A DNA stretch of 17,682 nucleotides. Source: Amoebophrya sp. AT5.2 (lineage: Eukaryota > Sar > Dinophyceae > Syndiniales > Amoebophryaceae). The DNA lies in the NCBI GenBank assembly GCA_005223375.1, contig RXOD01004859.1, forward strand, positions 1 through 17,682, written 5' to 3'. Made by a program: the position numbers and the translations under genes. Under the pieces are notes generated by a model that ran no database searches, was not told where the DNA came from, and saw nothing but the letters and a program-made list of their open reading frames with translations. This document shows positions 8,382 through 17,682 of this stretch, piece after piece. Each line of letters begins with the position of its first letter. The first letter of the stretch is position 1.

Positions 8382-11300
8382 TCATGACCACGGCTGTTTG
8401 CAGAGCGGGCACACGATCTTTCCGCTGCTGTCGAACCATTGCTTGAGGCACTTTGCGTGGAACTTGTTCGCGCAGGTGGGGCACTGTTTGTCCGGTATTC
8501 TCCCGTCGCAAACCACCGAGTAGCAGATCATACAATCTTCCACCCCTTCGAAGTGGGACTCGAAATTTCGCATCCACTTCTCCACGATTTCTGGCAGCGG
8601 GAGGTGCGCGTTTTCCGGTTTTTTCATGTTCAACTCCCACCGACGGAACTTGTTCTTGGGGACGCCGAGGGGGTTTGAGCTCTGCGACTGGGACGCGTTT
8701 TTGCCGCCATCCGCGGGCGACTCGAGCAGGTAGCAGGCGGGCTCGAAGACGAAGTCGCTGTCACCTACGCCTACACCTGTCCCCACGACCCCCTGCACTC
8801 CTGCTCCCACTGCACAACTCCTCGACGCTCCACTGCCGGCTCGATCGGTGAAGGGGTAGGTTTCCGCGAAGCCGAACGTGAGCTGCGTGCTCAAGTCGTC
8901 CCTGGCGAGCTCCAACGTGACGGTCTTGGCGGACTTGCGGACGAGGAACTTCGCCGACAGCTCGGAGTTGGCGAACGCGATCCTCACCATCTCCTTGCAG
9001 GCTTGCACTTGCCGCCCGAGGAACTTCTGACTCAGTAGGTGCTTGCTGTAGTACGCGTCGAACGTCGCGGGCCAGGGGACAAACGCAGACGATGGTCGCG
9101 AAGTAGAAGATGATGTAGTTCTTGAGTAGTTGTACTTCCGGCTACTATTCGTCGACGTCGCGTTCTTGGAGGTACTAGTACTACTAGCCGCTCGATACCG
9201 CCGCAGTTCGGCGACGAGAAACTCGTTCGGAAAAACCTTTTCAAGCAAGTCGTCCACGACGATGCGCAGCCACAGGTTCGGCAGCAGGAACTTGCGCAGC
9301 GTCTCGAAATCCACGCCGCAATCTCTTTCCACCGCGCGCAGCTGGTGCCCCCCGGGGGTGGTTGGCGGTGGTGAGGAGCCCGTAGAAGTTCCCAATTGCT
9401 GGTAGATCATGAAGAGTCCGTAAAACTGCTGCGCCAACGCTTCGCGCAAAGCGTCCCTCGCCTCGGATGCGGCCGTGTTTTCCCTCAAGTCTGTCTTCGA
9501 GTACACGTCCTCGAAACTTTCTGGAAGGTCATGCACAGACACTTCTTCCCCCGATTCCTGGAGGTGCAGGAATCCCGCCACCTTGCCCAACACGACTTCC
9601 GAGTCGCGCCCGCGCAGCACGGCTTGTTTCACGATTTGCGTCGCGACCCTGTCGAAGAACCGCGTGAGCCTTCTGGCGTTCGGAATCTTCTCTAAGTTCG
9701 TCCCGTTGCACACCTCCGCCAGGAGGATCTGGTCGAGAAAAACCGTTTTTTGGGGATACGTCAGTTCTTCTTGATCTTGCCCCATCGCCGCTATCTTCAG
9801 CGCGTCGATTATCTCCGCCGGCACACCGTAGGAAACCGCCGAAGCTTCGTCGACATACAAATCTTGTGCGCCACCTGTGACTTCGGCCGCAGCGCCTGCA
9901 GGAGCTCCGACGGCTACGAAGCCCTTGAGAACGGTGTCGTGGTCATGGAGGACGCGTGCGAGACTACTGAAGTACAGTTCGAGCATTCTGCGGGTTACGC
10001 GGATGCGAATCCGGCACGCGTCATCAACGTCTACTGGTGCGCGGCTTTCATCATCCCCGACATCGCGTTCGCCGTCCTTTAGAAGTACCAAGTCGCCGTT
10101 GACATGCGCCGCGCCGGCTTCTGCCTCTTCCCCCACCAGAACCCACTGCACTGCGCACCGATTTTCGTAGGCCGAGGATCCCACGCGGAGGCAGCTTCGG
10201 AGGAAATAATGCCAAGCGGTCACGACCGAACGCGCCTCGGACCCGCCTCGTGCAGGAGCGCCCGTTCCTCCAAAACCGGTATTCAGATGTAGCCCGCCCG
10301 CCAACGATTTTACGATTCTGTCCAGAAAGCGAGCAGCCTCTTCGTACGGATCCGAAGTTGTTCCTCTTCCCGCTCCTCCCCCGGGGGAAGATTTCGATTT
10401 GTTGAAAAGTGCCTCCATATTGGGGCCGAAATCTGGGCTCATTCGCATGGTAAAGGCGTTCAGCCCGAAGGGTTCGAAACTCTTCCTGAAGTAGTGCTCG
10501 CACAAAGTCGCCAGAATAGCGCTGCTGGATCCGCGCGCTCGCGCTTCATAGGATGCATCTCGAGGAGGCCGTGGCAGATGCCTGATGAGACTTCGAATAG
10601 CTCCCGTTTTGATTTTCCGCGACAGCAGGCAGGATGCTGCTGTCCCAGCACCCTCCATCTGGCTGTACTCGTGCTGCTGCTGCAACCCCAACCTTCGTTC
10701 TCCATTTCTGTCCCCCGGAAGAACTGCCTCGATCTCTCCGATTTGCGCGATCGCGCTCCGCAAATCGGCGGGAAGCTCGCCGTCAAACTTGTACTCGGAC
10801 AAATCAACGAATTTGCAAGATGAACTGCTGGTGCCGGGATGAACGCTGTCCTCCTCCAACGTCGCGTCTGTTCCACTTTCACTACGACTCGTCGAGAGGA
10901 TCCCCGGCTTTCGTCTCAGCACGTCGCTCACCGAGACGTAACTCGCGTCCGGAACCCGGTGCAGGACACCAAGCAGCCCCAGGACATTCCAGGCGCCCCA
11001 GCACTCTCCCAAGCTCGCGCGCGCCCGCCGCTCCAGACTCAGCAGGTCCACGTACCGTTCCAACGCGTGCAGCAGCTCGTCGCGAGTGGTCCCTGCGTCC
11101 GGCGCGGTCACGAGGACGGCTCGCAGGACCGACGCCGCAAAGTGCAAAAACGCTGCATTCAGCTTTTTGTCCTCGGGTTTCGAGCTCGCGGTCGAAATTT
11201 TTGTTTGGTTGAGGAAGTGACTCAGCAGTTTCGCCTTCGCGAGTGCGAACTCCTTTCTGTGGACGAGACAGTCCAAAGCGGTGGCTCTTTCGGCGTCTGT

Positions 11301-14300
11301 CAAAGTGTGATCCTGGAGGAGAAGCCGCTTCACCTCCGCGCGCTCCTCGGCGGCGTCCTGCGTCGGAGGAGAGCCCGGAGGTGAAGCGGCTCCTGGCGAC
11401 TGGACGCGCGACGCAAATCCTCCACCAGCAGGTGGGGACAACTCTGCAACAATTTCGTCCACACCCTCTGCCTCCACTTCCTCTTCCTCCGCGTCGCAAT
11501 TCTTCAGCAACATTTCGCCGCGTCTCGTTCGCGTGTACAGCGCGTGGCGCTGCTGGTCGAGCAAGAACTCACCTCGTGACGCCAGCATTTCCACATACGA
11601 CCGCACCAGTTCGCGAACTTCCGCGGGGTCTTCATCTTGGTTTCGTTTGCAACTCTCGTCCACGCGCTCCGACTCCTCCTGCTCAGCCTGCAGTAGCGCC
11701 GCAGCGACCTTCGCATCGGCTGCGTCGACTTCCCGCAACACTGGACCGTCCCGCCGATTCAGTTCGTCGTCCGTGTCGTCGTCTCCATCATCTTGACGAG
11801 GACGACCTGCCCGGGCATCGTCGTCGTCGCGGACCATCGGCCCAAGGTCATGGTCCCCAGAGTCGCCGAGCACGACTCCGTGGCATTCCAGCTTCGAGAG
11901 TTGGTAGCCGGCGCTCCTCCCCAACCCGACGTAGTGGCACCCCTTGACGACGGACTGGTAGCCGGAGCGCGCCGTCCTCGCCTGATCGGCGAGGTCGAGC
12001 TCGCCCGCGTACTTGTCCATCGCAGCCAGCACCTGCCACAGCGTGTTTGGCCGCGTGCTGCTGTCCTCCATCAGCGCGGCGACGGTGTCCGCGTGCCCTT
12101 CCACTTGCTGCCGTCTGCGCTTCGACGCAGTAGCGTTCTCGATGGCGGCAACCAGCTCGAGCGCACTCGCGAGGGCCAATTTGTGGTCGTCGCCCACAGC
12201 TCTGAGTAGCCCGAGCTTTTCGTGCTCCGGGACTGGCTTGCTCATCGTCAACATCGTCCCTGGTTTAACGGTCGTTGACGTGGTGGGCGGCCAGGGGACG
12301 GAGTTATTTTCGGCGGGAAAGAACCGACTGGCAACACAACTTTGGTCCTGAATCAAACCGCACCAGGCCCAGGTGGTCCATCGATCTGCATCGAAATTCT
12401 CGGCCTGCCGCGCCGTCTCGAAAAACCGCTCGAAGGTGGCGTCCCAGGACAGTTGTTGTTGACCCCCGTTACCCTCCATCGTGGCGGGCAACACTTTTGC
12501 AAGACCCCGCTTGCTGCCCGCCGCGATCGCGAGCAGAAGGGCCTTCTGAATCGCAGCATCACCGATCACTCGCGATAACACGCCAAGCATCTCCATCTCG
12601 TTGTTCAGAGCGCAGTATCGCACAAACGGCATCAGATCATCCGCGGCCGTTTCATTTTTGTCCGCGCCTTCAACAACGGCGGCATGGGCGGCAACAGGTC
12701 CTCTGGCCCCGATCGGAGGTCTGCGCCTGGTTGTGCTAGAGGATTTGGCGCCGGCGCTCGACGAGGATGATGCACGACGACCACTGTCCCCTAGGAAATA
12801 CATCTCGAGGATTGACGCTGGCAAAGATCTCGCAGTGGTGCTGGAGTCCCATGATGTCCTCGTCTGCGCGGACTGGTACGCCCGCTCCAGTCCGCAGAGG
12901 TACGAAAAACTCTCCGGATTCAACATCAGGGTCGATCGCAACGTGTTTGAGCTGCTCAGAAGTGGAAGCGTACCCGGAAAAATCATCGACGGCGCGCCAC
13001 TCATCTTGTCACCAGGAGGAGCGTCCCTCTGCAAGTGATGGTGATCGCGCACGAAAAAGAACGGCAGCCCCAAGCGACAGCAGGATATTCGGTCCTCGCC
13101 GTCGTCGCCGTGGTCATTCACCACTCTGCACATATCGTGAAAGAGCGAGAGCTCGCCGAGGTGCTTCATCCCGTACGCAGCATCATCGACATTTTGATTT
13201 TTTATTGAAGCAGCCGCGACGCGCGTCGAGGACCTACCTTCTTTAGATCCTTCGCTCGTCTGGGAGAAACTTCGGGCGCGCGCGGTAGCGGTTGGGGAAG
13301 GCGGTGGCAGTGGCTCCGACGTGGTACAACCTCCGCTTGAGGATTTCGGTGTCGTTCCCTGCCTGACGATCCGCGAGGGCACCTCCGCACGCATACCACC
13401 AGAGAGCGCAAGGTTGATCGGAAGAAAGTTTGCTCGTACGCCATTGTTCTCGAGATACCTGTCCAGCAGCTCTACGTCGAAGGCATCCACTTCCTCGTCT
13501 GCCTCTGCTTGCGGATGACTAGCTTCCACCGCTTCGCAGCCAGTTTCTGCTTCTTCTCTGAGGACGAAGGCCGTTTCTCGATTTTGCTCCCAGGTACGGT
13601 CTGATCGCGCCCCGCAGACATTGCAGGCGAATGCCTTCCGATCCCCACCACTTCCCGGATCCCCAACAACAGCATCTTCCGCCGAGCGCGAAACGACCAC
13701 CTCCGCGAGCCTCCCCTGGTTGCTCCTGCAGTGCACGCACACGACGCGGTTGAATTTCAGAAAAAGATCCGCCAAGTCGTCCGCGTTGCCGTGTACGGTT
13801 GCGTAGTTCTTGACCCAGGCCTTCCAAATCCCCTTCTGCATGTTTTGGTGCACGATCACATCGTCGAAGAAGTAGTGGGCGCTGGACTTCAAAGTAGAAC
13901 CAAACACACCTGCGTACGGCAGCAGCACTTCTGGGTAATCGTGCAGATACTGCGAGACCAATGCGCGGCAGCCCTCGGTCTGCGAAGACTGAAACAGGTG
14001 CGCGGCGTACGTTTTCAGAAACGCCGCATTCGCAGCGTAGTCGGCGTTCGGCGATGTCAAAACCGCTTGGACCTTGGCATCGCTAAGCGGCCAGCTGGTT
14101 CGCGTGAGGATGCTGGAGTAGGTGGCGAGTCGCGCGCGGAGAACGGCCTGCGAGTCAGGGTCCAGGGGGGTCTTTCTCTGTTTATCATCGCCAGCTGCGC
14201 GCAACTGCATGTCAACGGTGGTGCACAGAACGTCTGAAAAGGCTCTACCGAGCCACTCAGTCTTCAACTTCTCGCGTTCGTTCGCTATGGGAGCGCCTTG

Positions 14301-16776
14301 CGGAAGATCTAGGATGCGCTCTTCGACGAGCTTGTCGACGGTCTCCAAAATCCGGCTCGCTTGTTGAAGATCAACGGTGGGGTTGTTCTCAGCCGGTTTA
14401 ATCATACCGTCCACTTGCGCCGCCCCGATCGCGCTGCCGACCGCAACGACGGCCACGAAAAGGACCGTCAACTGGCTACTCGAACCAACAAGTTCACCCT
14501 CGTCGTTCGTGGAAGATACCAGAGCAGCGGGGCTCCGCAGGTTGCGTGCGTCTATGGTGTCCTCATCAAGTGATGACAGCAAGTCCCTCATTCCACCCGG
14601 CCGAATGGCGAGCGAAAGAAACCTCTCGAGCAACTCCAGGGCGTCCCTTTTTGAAGGTACCACGGACCGCGTGGGCGGGTCAAAGGCGGCCCCTGCTGAT
14701 GCAGAGCCACGGGAAGCAAATTTGCCGCAAACGGTCCGAATCACGCGAACTGCTTCATCGTCTCCGGCTGCGTTTTCTTGCTCCTCATCAAGAAGCGGCG
14801 ACAAGCACGGGCTCAAAATCGACATCTTGATTGCGTCAACGATATTTTCCGGGTCCAGAGAAGGCCTCGTCTCTGGGGCGGCCGCTCCTTCCTGTGTCGA
14901 CGGCGATGGATACGCCTGGAACAGGGCCTCAACCACGTCGAGCGCCAGCAGACCAGCAGCCTTCCCTCCTTTCTGCACTTTCTCCAGAATGCGTGCCGCC
15001 AGACCGGGTTTCTCCGCATCCAGCGCAGGTAGTGGCGGCGCTGCGACGAGGACCTTGGCTGCGCTTGCGGCTTCCTCCACTACTTTTGACGAAGTAGAAG
15101 ATGACCAGTACTGCAACGGGTTCTGGCCTCGTGGCAACGCAGCGTCCAGGTACGCGTGAATGGAGCGGCACTGCCACGATACGGTGGAGAGCGCCGGGAA
15201 GTTCTCGTCCAAGAACTTGAGCGCGCGGTAGTAATTCGCGACGTCCCCCTCCCGCAGGTAGATGGGCAAAACGTGCTCTGCGACGTGGCCCCCTTGGCCT
15301 CCCGCCAGCAGGTAGACCTCGGGCAAAGCGTCCACGAACTTCCCGCGGAAATCCGCGGACTCGATTCCGCCCAAAAAGTATCGCGCAGGGAATACGGTCG
15401 CGAAGAGTTTTGAGCTTTCTTTCTCGTTGTCGTTTCGGCTTGTTCGCCCCACCAGAAGATCCACCACCCGAGCCTGTTTCACGAGATTTTTCGCCAGTGC
15501 GAGCACGAATCCCCGGTCGTCGATCGCTAGAAATTTCCGCAGCGTCTTCGCTTCCCCAACTTCCTTCGCGCCCAGAGCTGCGCCCCCCAGTCCGAACTGC
15601 TCTTGCTCACTCGTCTCTAGACTGCAAACGTACTGCTGCTCGGGGAAGAGCGTCGCGAGAACCAGCACGTAGCGCTTCAAAGCCTCCCGGAATCGAGCCA
15701 CCCCCCTGCTCCCGCCGTCCAGCGCCTTCGCCACCAGTTTCGGGGTCGCGATAAACTCGCTCGAGGCCACCACATCTTTGTCCAGCACAGCCGCGAAATC
15801 GGTACTGGCCTTCACCGCCGCTGCGAGCACGTTGTCGTAGCGCTCGGCGTGCAGGTCGTCCTTCTTGCAGCCCCCCAAGTACCCCGACAGCGTGTCGGGC
15901 GTGAAGGTCAGGCACGTGTGCAGCAGAAAGTCCCTGCCGCCCTTCTTACGGCAGAGGTCAACGAAGGCTTTGCGCTTTTCCGGCGTGGTGAAGCAATCGT
16001 TCAGCTTCTGCTTCGCGGCGAGGGCCACGGCGGTCGTGGCGTCGAACAAAAGCAGATACCAAACGATACCTGCGGCGGGTCGCCCGATAATTTTAATTGG
16101 GTTCACACTCGTTCCATGTTCCTTCGGGATCCGATCGATCGGTGAGCGCTGCAAGTAGAATAACGGTCATCGTGGAGGAATAACGGTCATCTAAATTTTT
16201 GATTATTAGTTACCGCTCAAAATGAAAGTCAACAAACGCTTGTTGCCACATGATACCAGCTCCATTCTGGAAGAGTATCTTCATGCCGCTTTTTCCAAGT
16301 GCCGAAACGAACTCGGCGATCGCGGTCACCATGCCCTGTCGAACCCGCCAATCCCCGGCGGCACACTCCAGCCAGCAGCGCTGAAACTGCACGTGCGAAA
16401 AAGACGTAGCGAGCTCCTCATTTATTTTCCGTATGCTCTGGTCGTCGTCGCCCCCTGCTTCTGCCACCACCTTCTGAACGTATGCTGCCATCTTGGCCCA
16501 TCCTGAAACCCGTGTCGCATCGTCCTTCTTCGAAATCGCCTTCAAACATAGCTCGAATTCGTGAGAAGTGGACTTTACCCGACCACCACCTGCTCCTGCG
16601 TGCCCGTTCAAGCGCTGCAAATTTCCGTTAGATGAGCCGCCTCCAATGCCATTAGGCAAGCTGCTGCTGGTGGCTCCAGCCGTGGTTGATAGCGAGGGAG
16701 CAGTTGCACCGGCTGCTCCGGGGACACCGAAAGAGCCCAGAAGGGAGGCCGCCGATGAGTAGTTCTTCCCGGACAT
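8382..16776 (-). CDS. LTN1: Listerin E3 ubiquitin ligase, two exons: 16776-16257 joined to 16069-8382
   Basis: Listerin is the E3 of ribosome-associated quality control; on 60S subunits it ubiquitinates stalled nascent chains. Splicing out 16256-16070 gives 2735 residues. The N terminus (MSGKNYSSAASLLGSFGV) matches the family's MGGKNK...LL..GF start. The conserved N-terminal domain lies at ~74-175 (FELCLKAISKKDDAT; W..C...DWRVRQ) and continues after the intron at IVWYLLLFDA. A long helical (HEAT-like) solenoid follows. An RWD domain is at ~2515-2680 and a C-terminal C4HC3 RING at 2686-2730: C2686, C2689, C2703, C2706, H2711, C2714, C2727, C2730, with the E2-contacting W of LKQWF. The start is the first ATG after an in-frame TGA at 16789-16791. 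Known listerins are about 1560-1770 residues; the excess lies in Ser/Ala/acidic insertions (near 1283, 1597 and 2470-2505). An extra C951-x2-C954-x34-C989-x2-C992 motif may bind zinc. The family call is very secure; the exact intron ends are less so. Confidence 0.93.
11324..11390. repeat. 15-bp perfect inverted repeat inside listerin exon 2
   Basis: GCCGCTTCACCTCCG at 11324-11338 is the exact reverse complement of CGGAGGTGAAGCGGC at 11376-11390, with a 37-base spacer. Pairing can extend by about five more bases across a 2-base bulge. It lies in coding sequence, in a Pro/Ser-rich to charged linker (GAASPPG and RAEVKRLL). Confidence 0.85.
16070..16256 (-). other. Listerin intron, 187 bases, GT-AG, phase 1
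   Basis: Without splicing, the first-exon frame runs into TAA at 16210-16212, while homologous sequence resumes in another frame from about 16069. Cutting GT (16256-16255) to AG (16071-16070) restores the frame and rebuilds the conserved listerin stretch GAG-IVWYLLLFD, which aligns with the family's LMGYWLMAQCD region. Both splice borders carry GGTATC, so the exact cut point within that repeat is ambiguous but the product is the same. Inside are a CAACAA/TTGTTG hairpin (16230-16245), a 20-base-period tandem repeat (16158-16191) and a 12-bp palindrome CCGATCGATCGG (16131-16142). Confidence 0.75.
16158..16191. repeat. Two exact 14-bp repeats inside the listerin intron
   Basis: GAATAACGGTCATC occurs at 16158-16171 and 16178-16191, a 20-base period. 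It lies wholly within the intron, in the region that would hold the branch site and pyrimidine tract for an alternative acceptor at TTGCAG (16152-16157). Confidence 0.85.
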
Positions 16777-17682
16777 CTCGGGGGTTTCTCAACGAATCAA
16801 TCGACTGCGCTAGGTACTCAGAGTCAGTGTGGCCTTTGAACCAAAAATCAATAAGCGTCAGCGTGCTATCTTCGGCCGTGACTATCGTAGCGAAATGGGA
16901 GAGGAAGAATTACGTCGCCGAGAACAGGCCAAGACGCAAAGACGACTAGAGGTGCTTGTTCTACAAGATGCACTGCGTTTGTGATAGTGGTAGATACGAC
17001 GTGAAGAACGACCTACTAAACTTATCACGTCGCACCGTATGAAAGCCTCCAGTTGATATTAAATTTAATAAACATAGCATCACACTACAAGAAACCGGAT
17101 GTCGACCAGACTCACTGCCATACTTACATTCATACAAAACAAGATGTAGTGAAGCTCCGGGATGCACAGAAGTTGCATTGAGATTACAGATCAAATATCC
17201 GTAGTAAAAGCAATAGGATCTCGTGAATATTCATTGATTTCGGCACCGTGTGTGAGAGTGAGTGGTGCAGCGCAATTTACAATTCGATCTTGTAGTTCTG
17301 ACCATCAGGCGACGAGTGTGAATGCAGTGACCTGGCGCGCTGCTGGGTGATACATACTTCTATCTAAATTAATAAGGAGTAAGAGAGAAGGCGCGCCCCT
17401 GACGGTCCTCTTCTTGAGCAAGATGACCTTCATTCAACGCCACGAAGTGTAACCTCTTCAGGGCCCAGAGCGTCGGCAGTACAGACCCTTTTCGACCGAG
17501 CTTGCACATGCTCATGCAGACAAGTGTCTTTCTATTTTACATAAGTAGTACATGCGATTCGTCCATACTGCTTTTCCAAGTGGGATTCCAGAAAGAAAGG
17601 CACGAGCAGAACACGAATCCGCGCGACATCAGGCCGCTGCTCTCCGTTGCGGCGGCTGAGCCGTGACCGATTCGGCTGTCAC
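16777..17682. other. Upstream flank of listerin, no recognised gene
   Basis: The listerin leader and promoter should lie here on the minus strand. An in-frame TGA at 16789-16791 fixes the upstream limit of the coding frame. The segment is AT-richer than the genes. A minus-strand frame is open from the right edge (17680) to a TAA at 17537-17539, 47 residues, too short and featureless to call. The right end carries AGCCG/CGGCT and GTGAC/GTCAC short inverted repeats. I see no RNA gene. Confidence 0.5.

Noticed and set aside
14377..15159. 260-codon plus-strand open frame antisense to listerin
   Set aside because: Ser/Ala-rich shadow of conserved listerin coding sequence, with no features of its own.
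16070..16154. Extension of the second listerin exon upstream to position 16154
   Set aside because: That reading starts at a TTG and includes non-conserved residues; splicing at 16070 joins the conserved N-terminal domain in frame.
16152..16217. Alternative intron from GTAACT (about 16217) to TTGCAG (about 16152)
   Set aside because: The sites look good, but joining them shifts the reading frame, and the resulting sequence does not match the listerin domain.
16833..16857. Minus-strand ATTTTTGGTTCAAAG, similar to the end of the dinoflagellate spliced leader (TTTTGGCTCAAG)
   Set aside because: Only about 10 of 11 core bases match, the 5' half of the leader is absent, and such a match is not rare by chance in a window this size.
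17537..17680. Minus-strand frame open at the right edge, 47 residues
   Set aside because: Too short and without motifs; consistent with chance.

Overview
The window is eukaryotic nuclear DNA. It carries two very long, almost intron-free genes on the minus strand. One encodes listerin (LTN1), a ubiquitin ligase found only in eukaryotes, and it has one short spliceosomal-type intron. The coding DNA is GC-rich, and the proteins are swollen with Ser/Ala/Pro/Arg-rich insertions. The intron is bounded by a short direct repeat. I infer a single-celled protist; an alveolate related to dinoflagellates or Amoebophrya would fit, but no sequence here proves a lineage. Both genes end in TGA, and the listerin frame needs no codon reassignment.

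Layout from left to right. Positions 1-327 hold an open plus-strand frame that enters from the left edge and may be the tail of a gene. Positions 328-2714 have no convincing protein gene but are rich in repeats: microsatellites, short direct and inverted repeats, a cluster of GC hairpins near 1007-1117, and a diverged pair of ~180-bp direct repeats (1558-1739 and 2052-2228) that keep the same three stem-loops. Positions 2715-7775 (minus) encode a ~1686-residue protein with a hydrophobic N terminus and a central RING-H2-like domain; I could not assign it to a family. Positions 7776-8381 are a short intergenic gap with a candidate poly(A) signal for the upstream gene. Positions 8382-16776 (minus) are listerin in two exons, 2735 residues after splicing. 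Positions 16777-17682 contain the listerin leader and flank, with no recognised gene.

Listerin is the E3 ligase of ribosome-associated quality control: it binds the 60S subunit carrying a stalled nascent chain and ubiquitinates that chain. The downstream gene also looks like a RING E3 but starts with a probable signal peptide or anchor, so it would act at or in the endomembrane system. The two are co-directional and about 0.6 kb apart; nothing in the sequence shows that they work together.

The observations most worth checking are the repeat-bounded listerin intron (a possible recent intron gain), the duplicated structured element at left (a possible non-coding RNA family or structured transposon), and an extra paired CxxC motif inside listerin.
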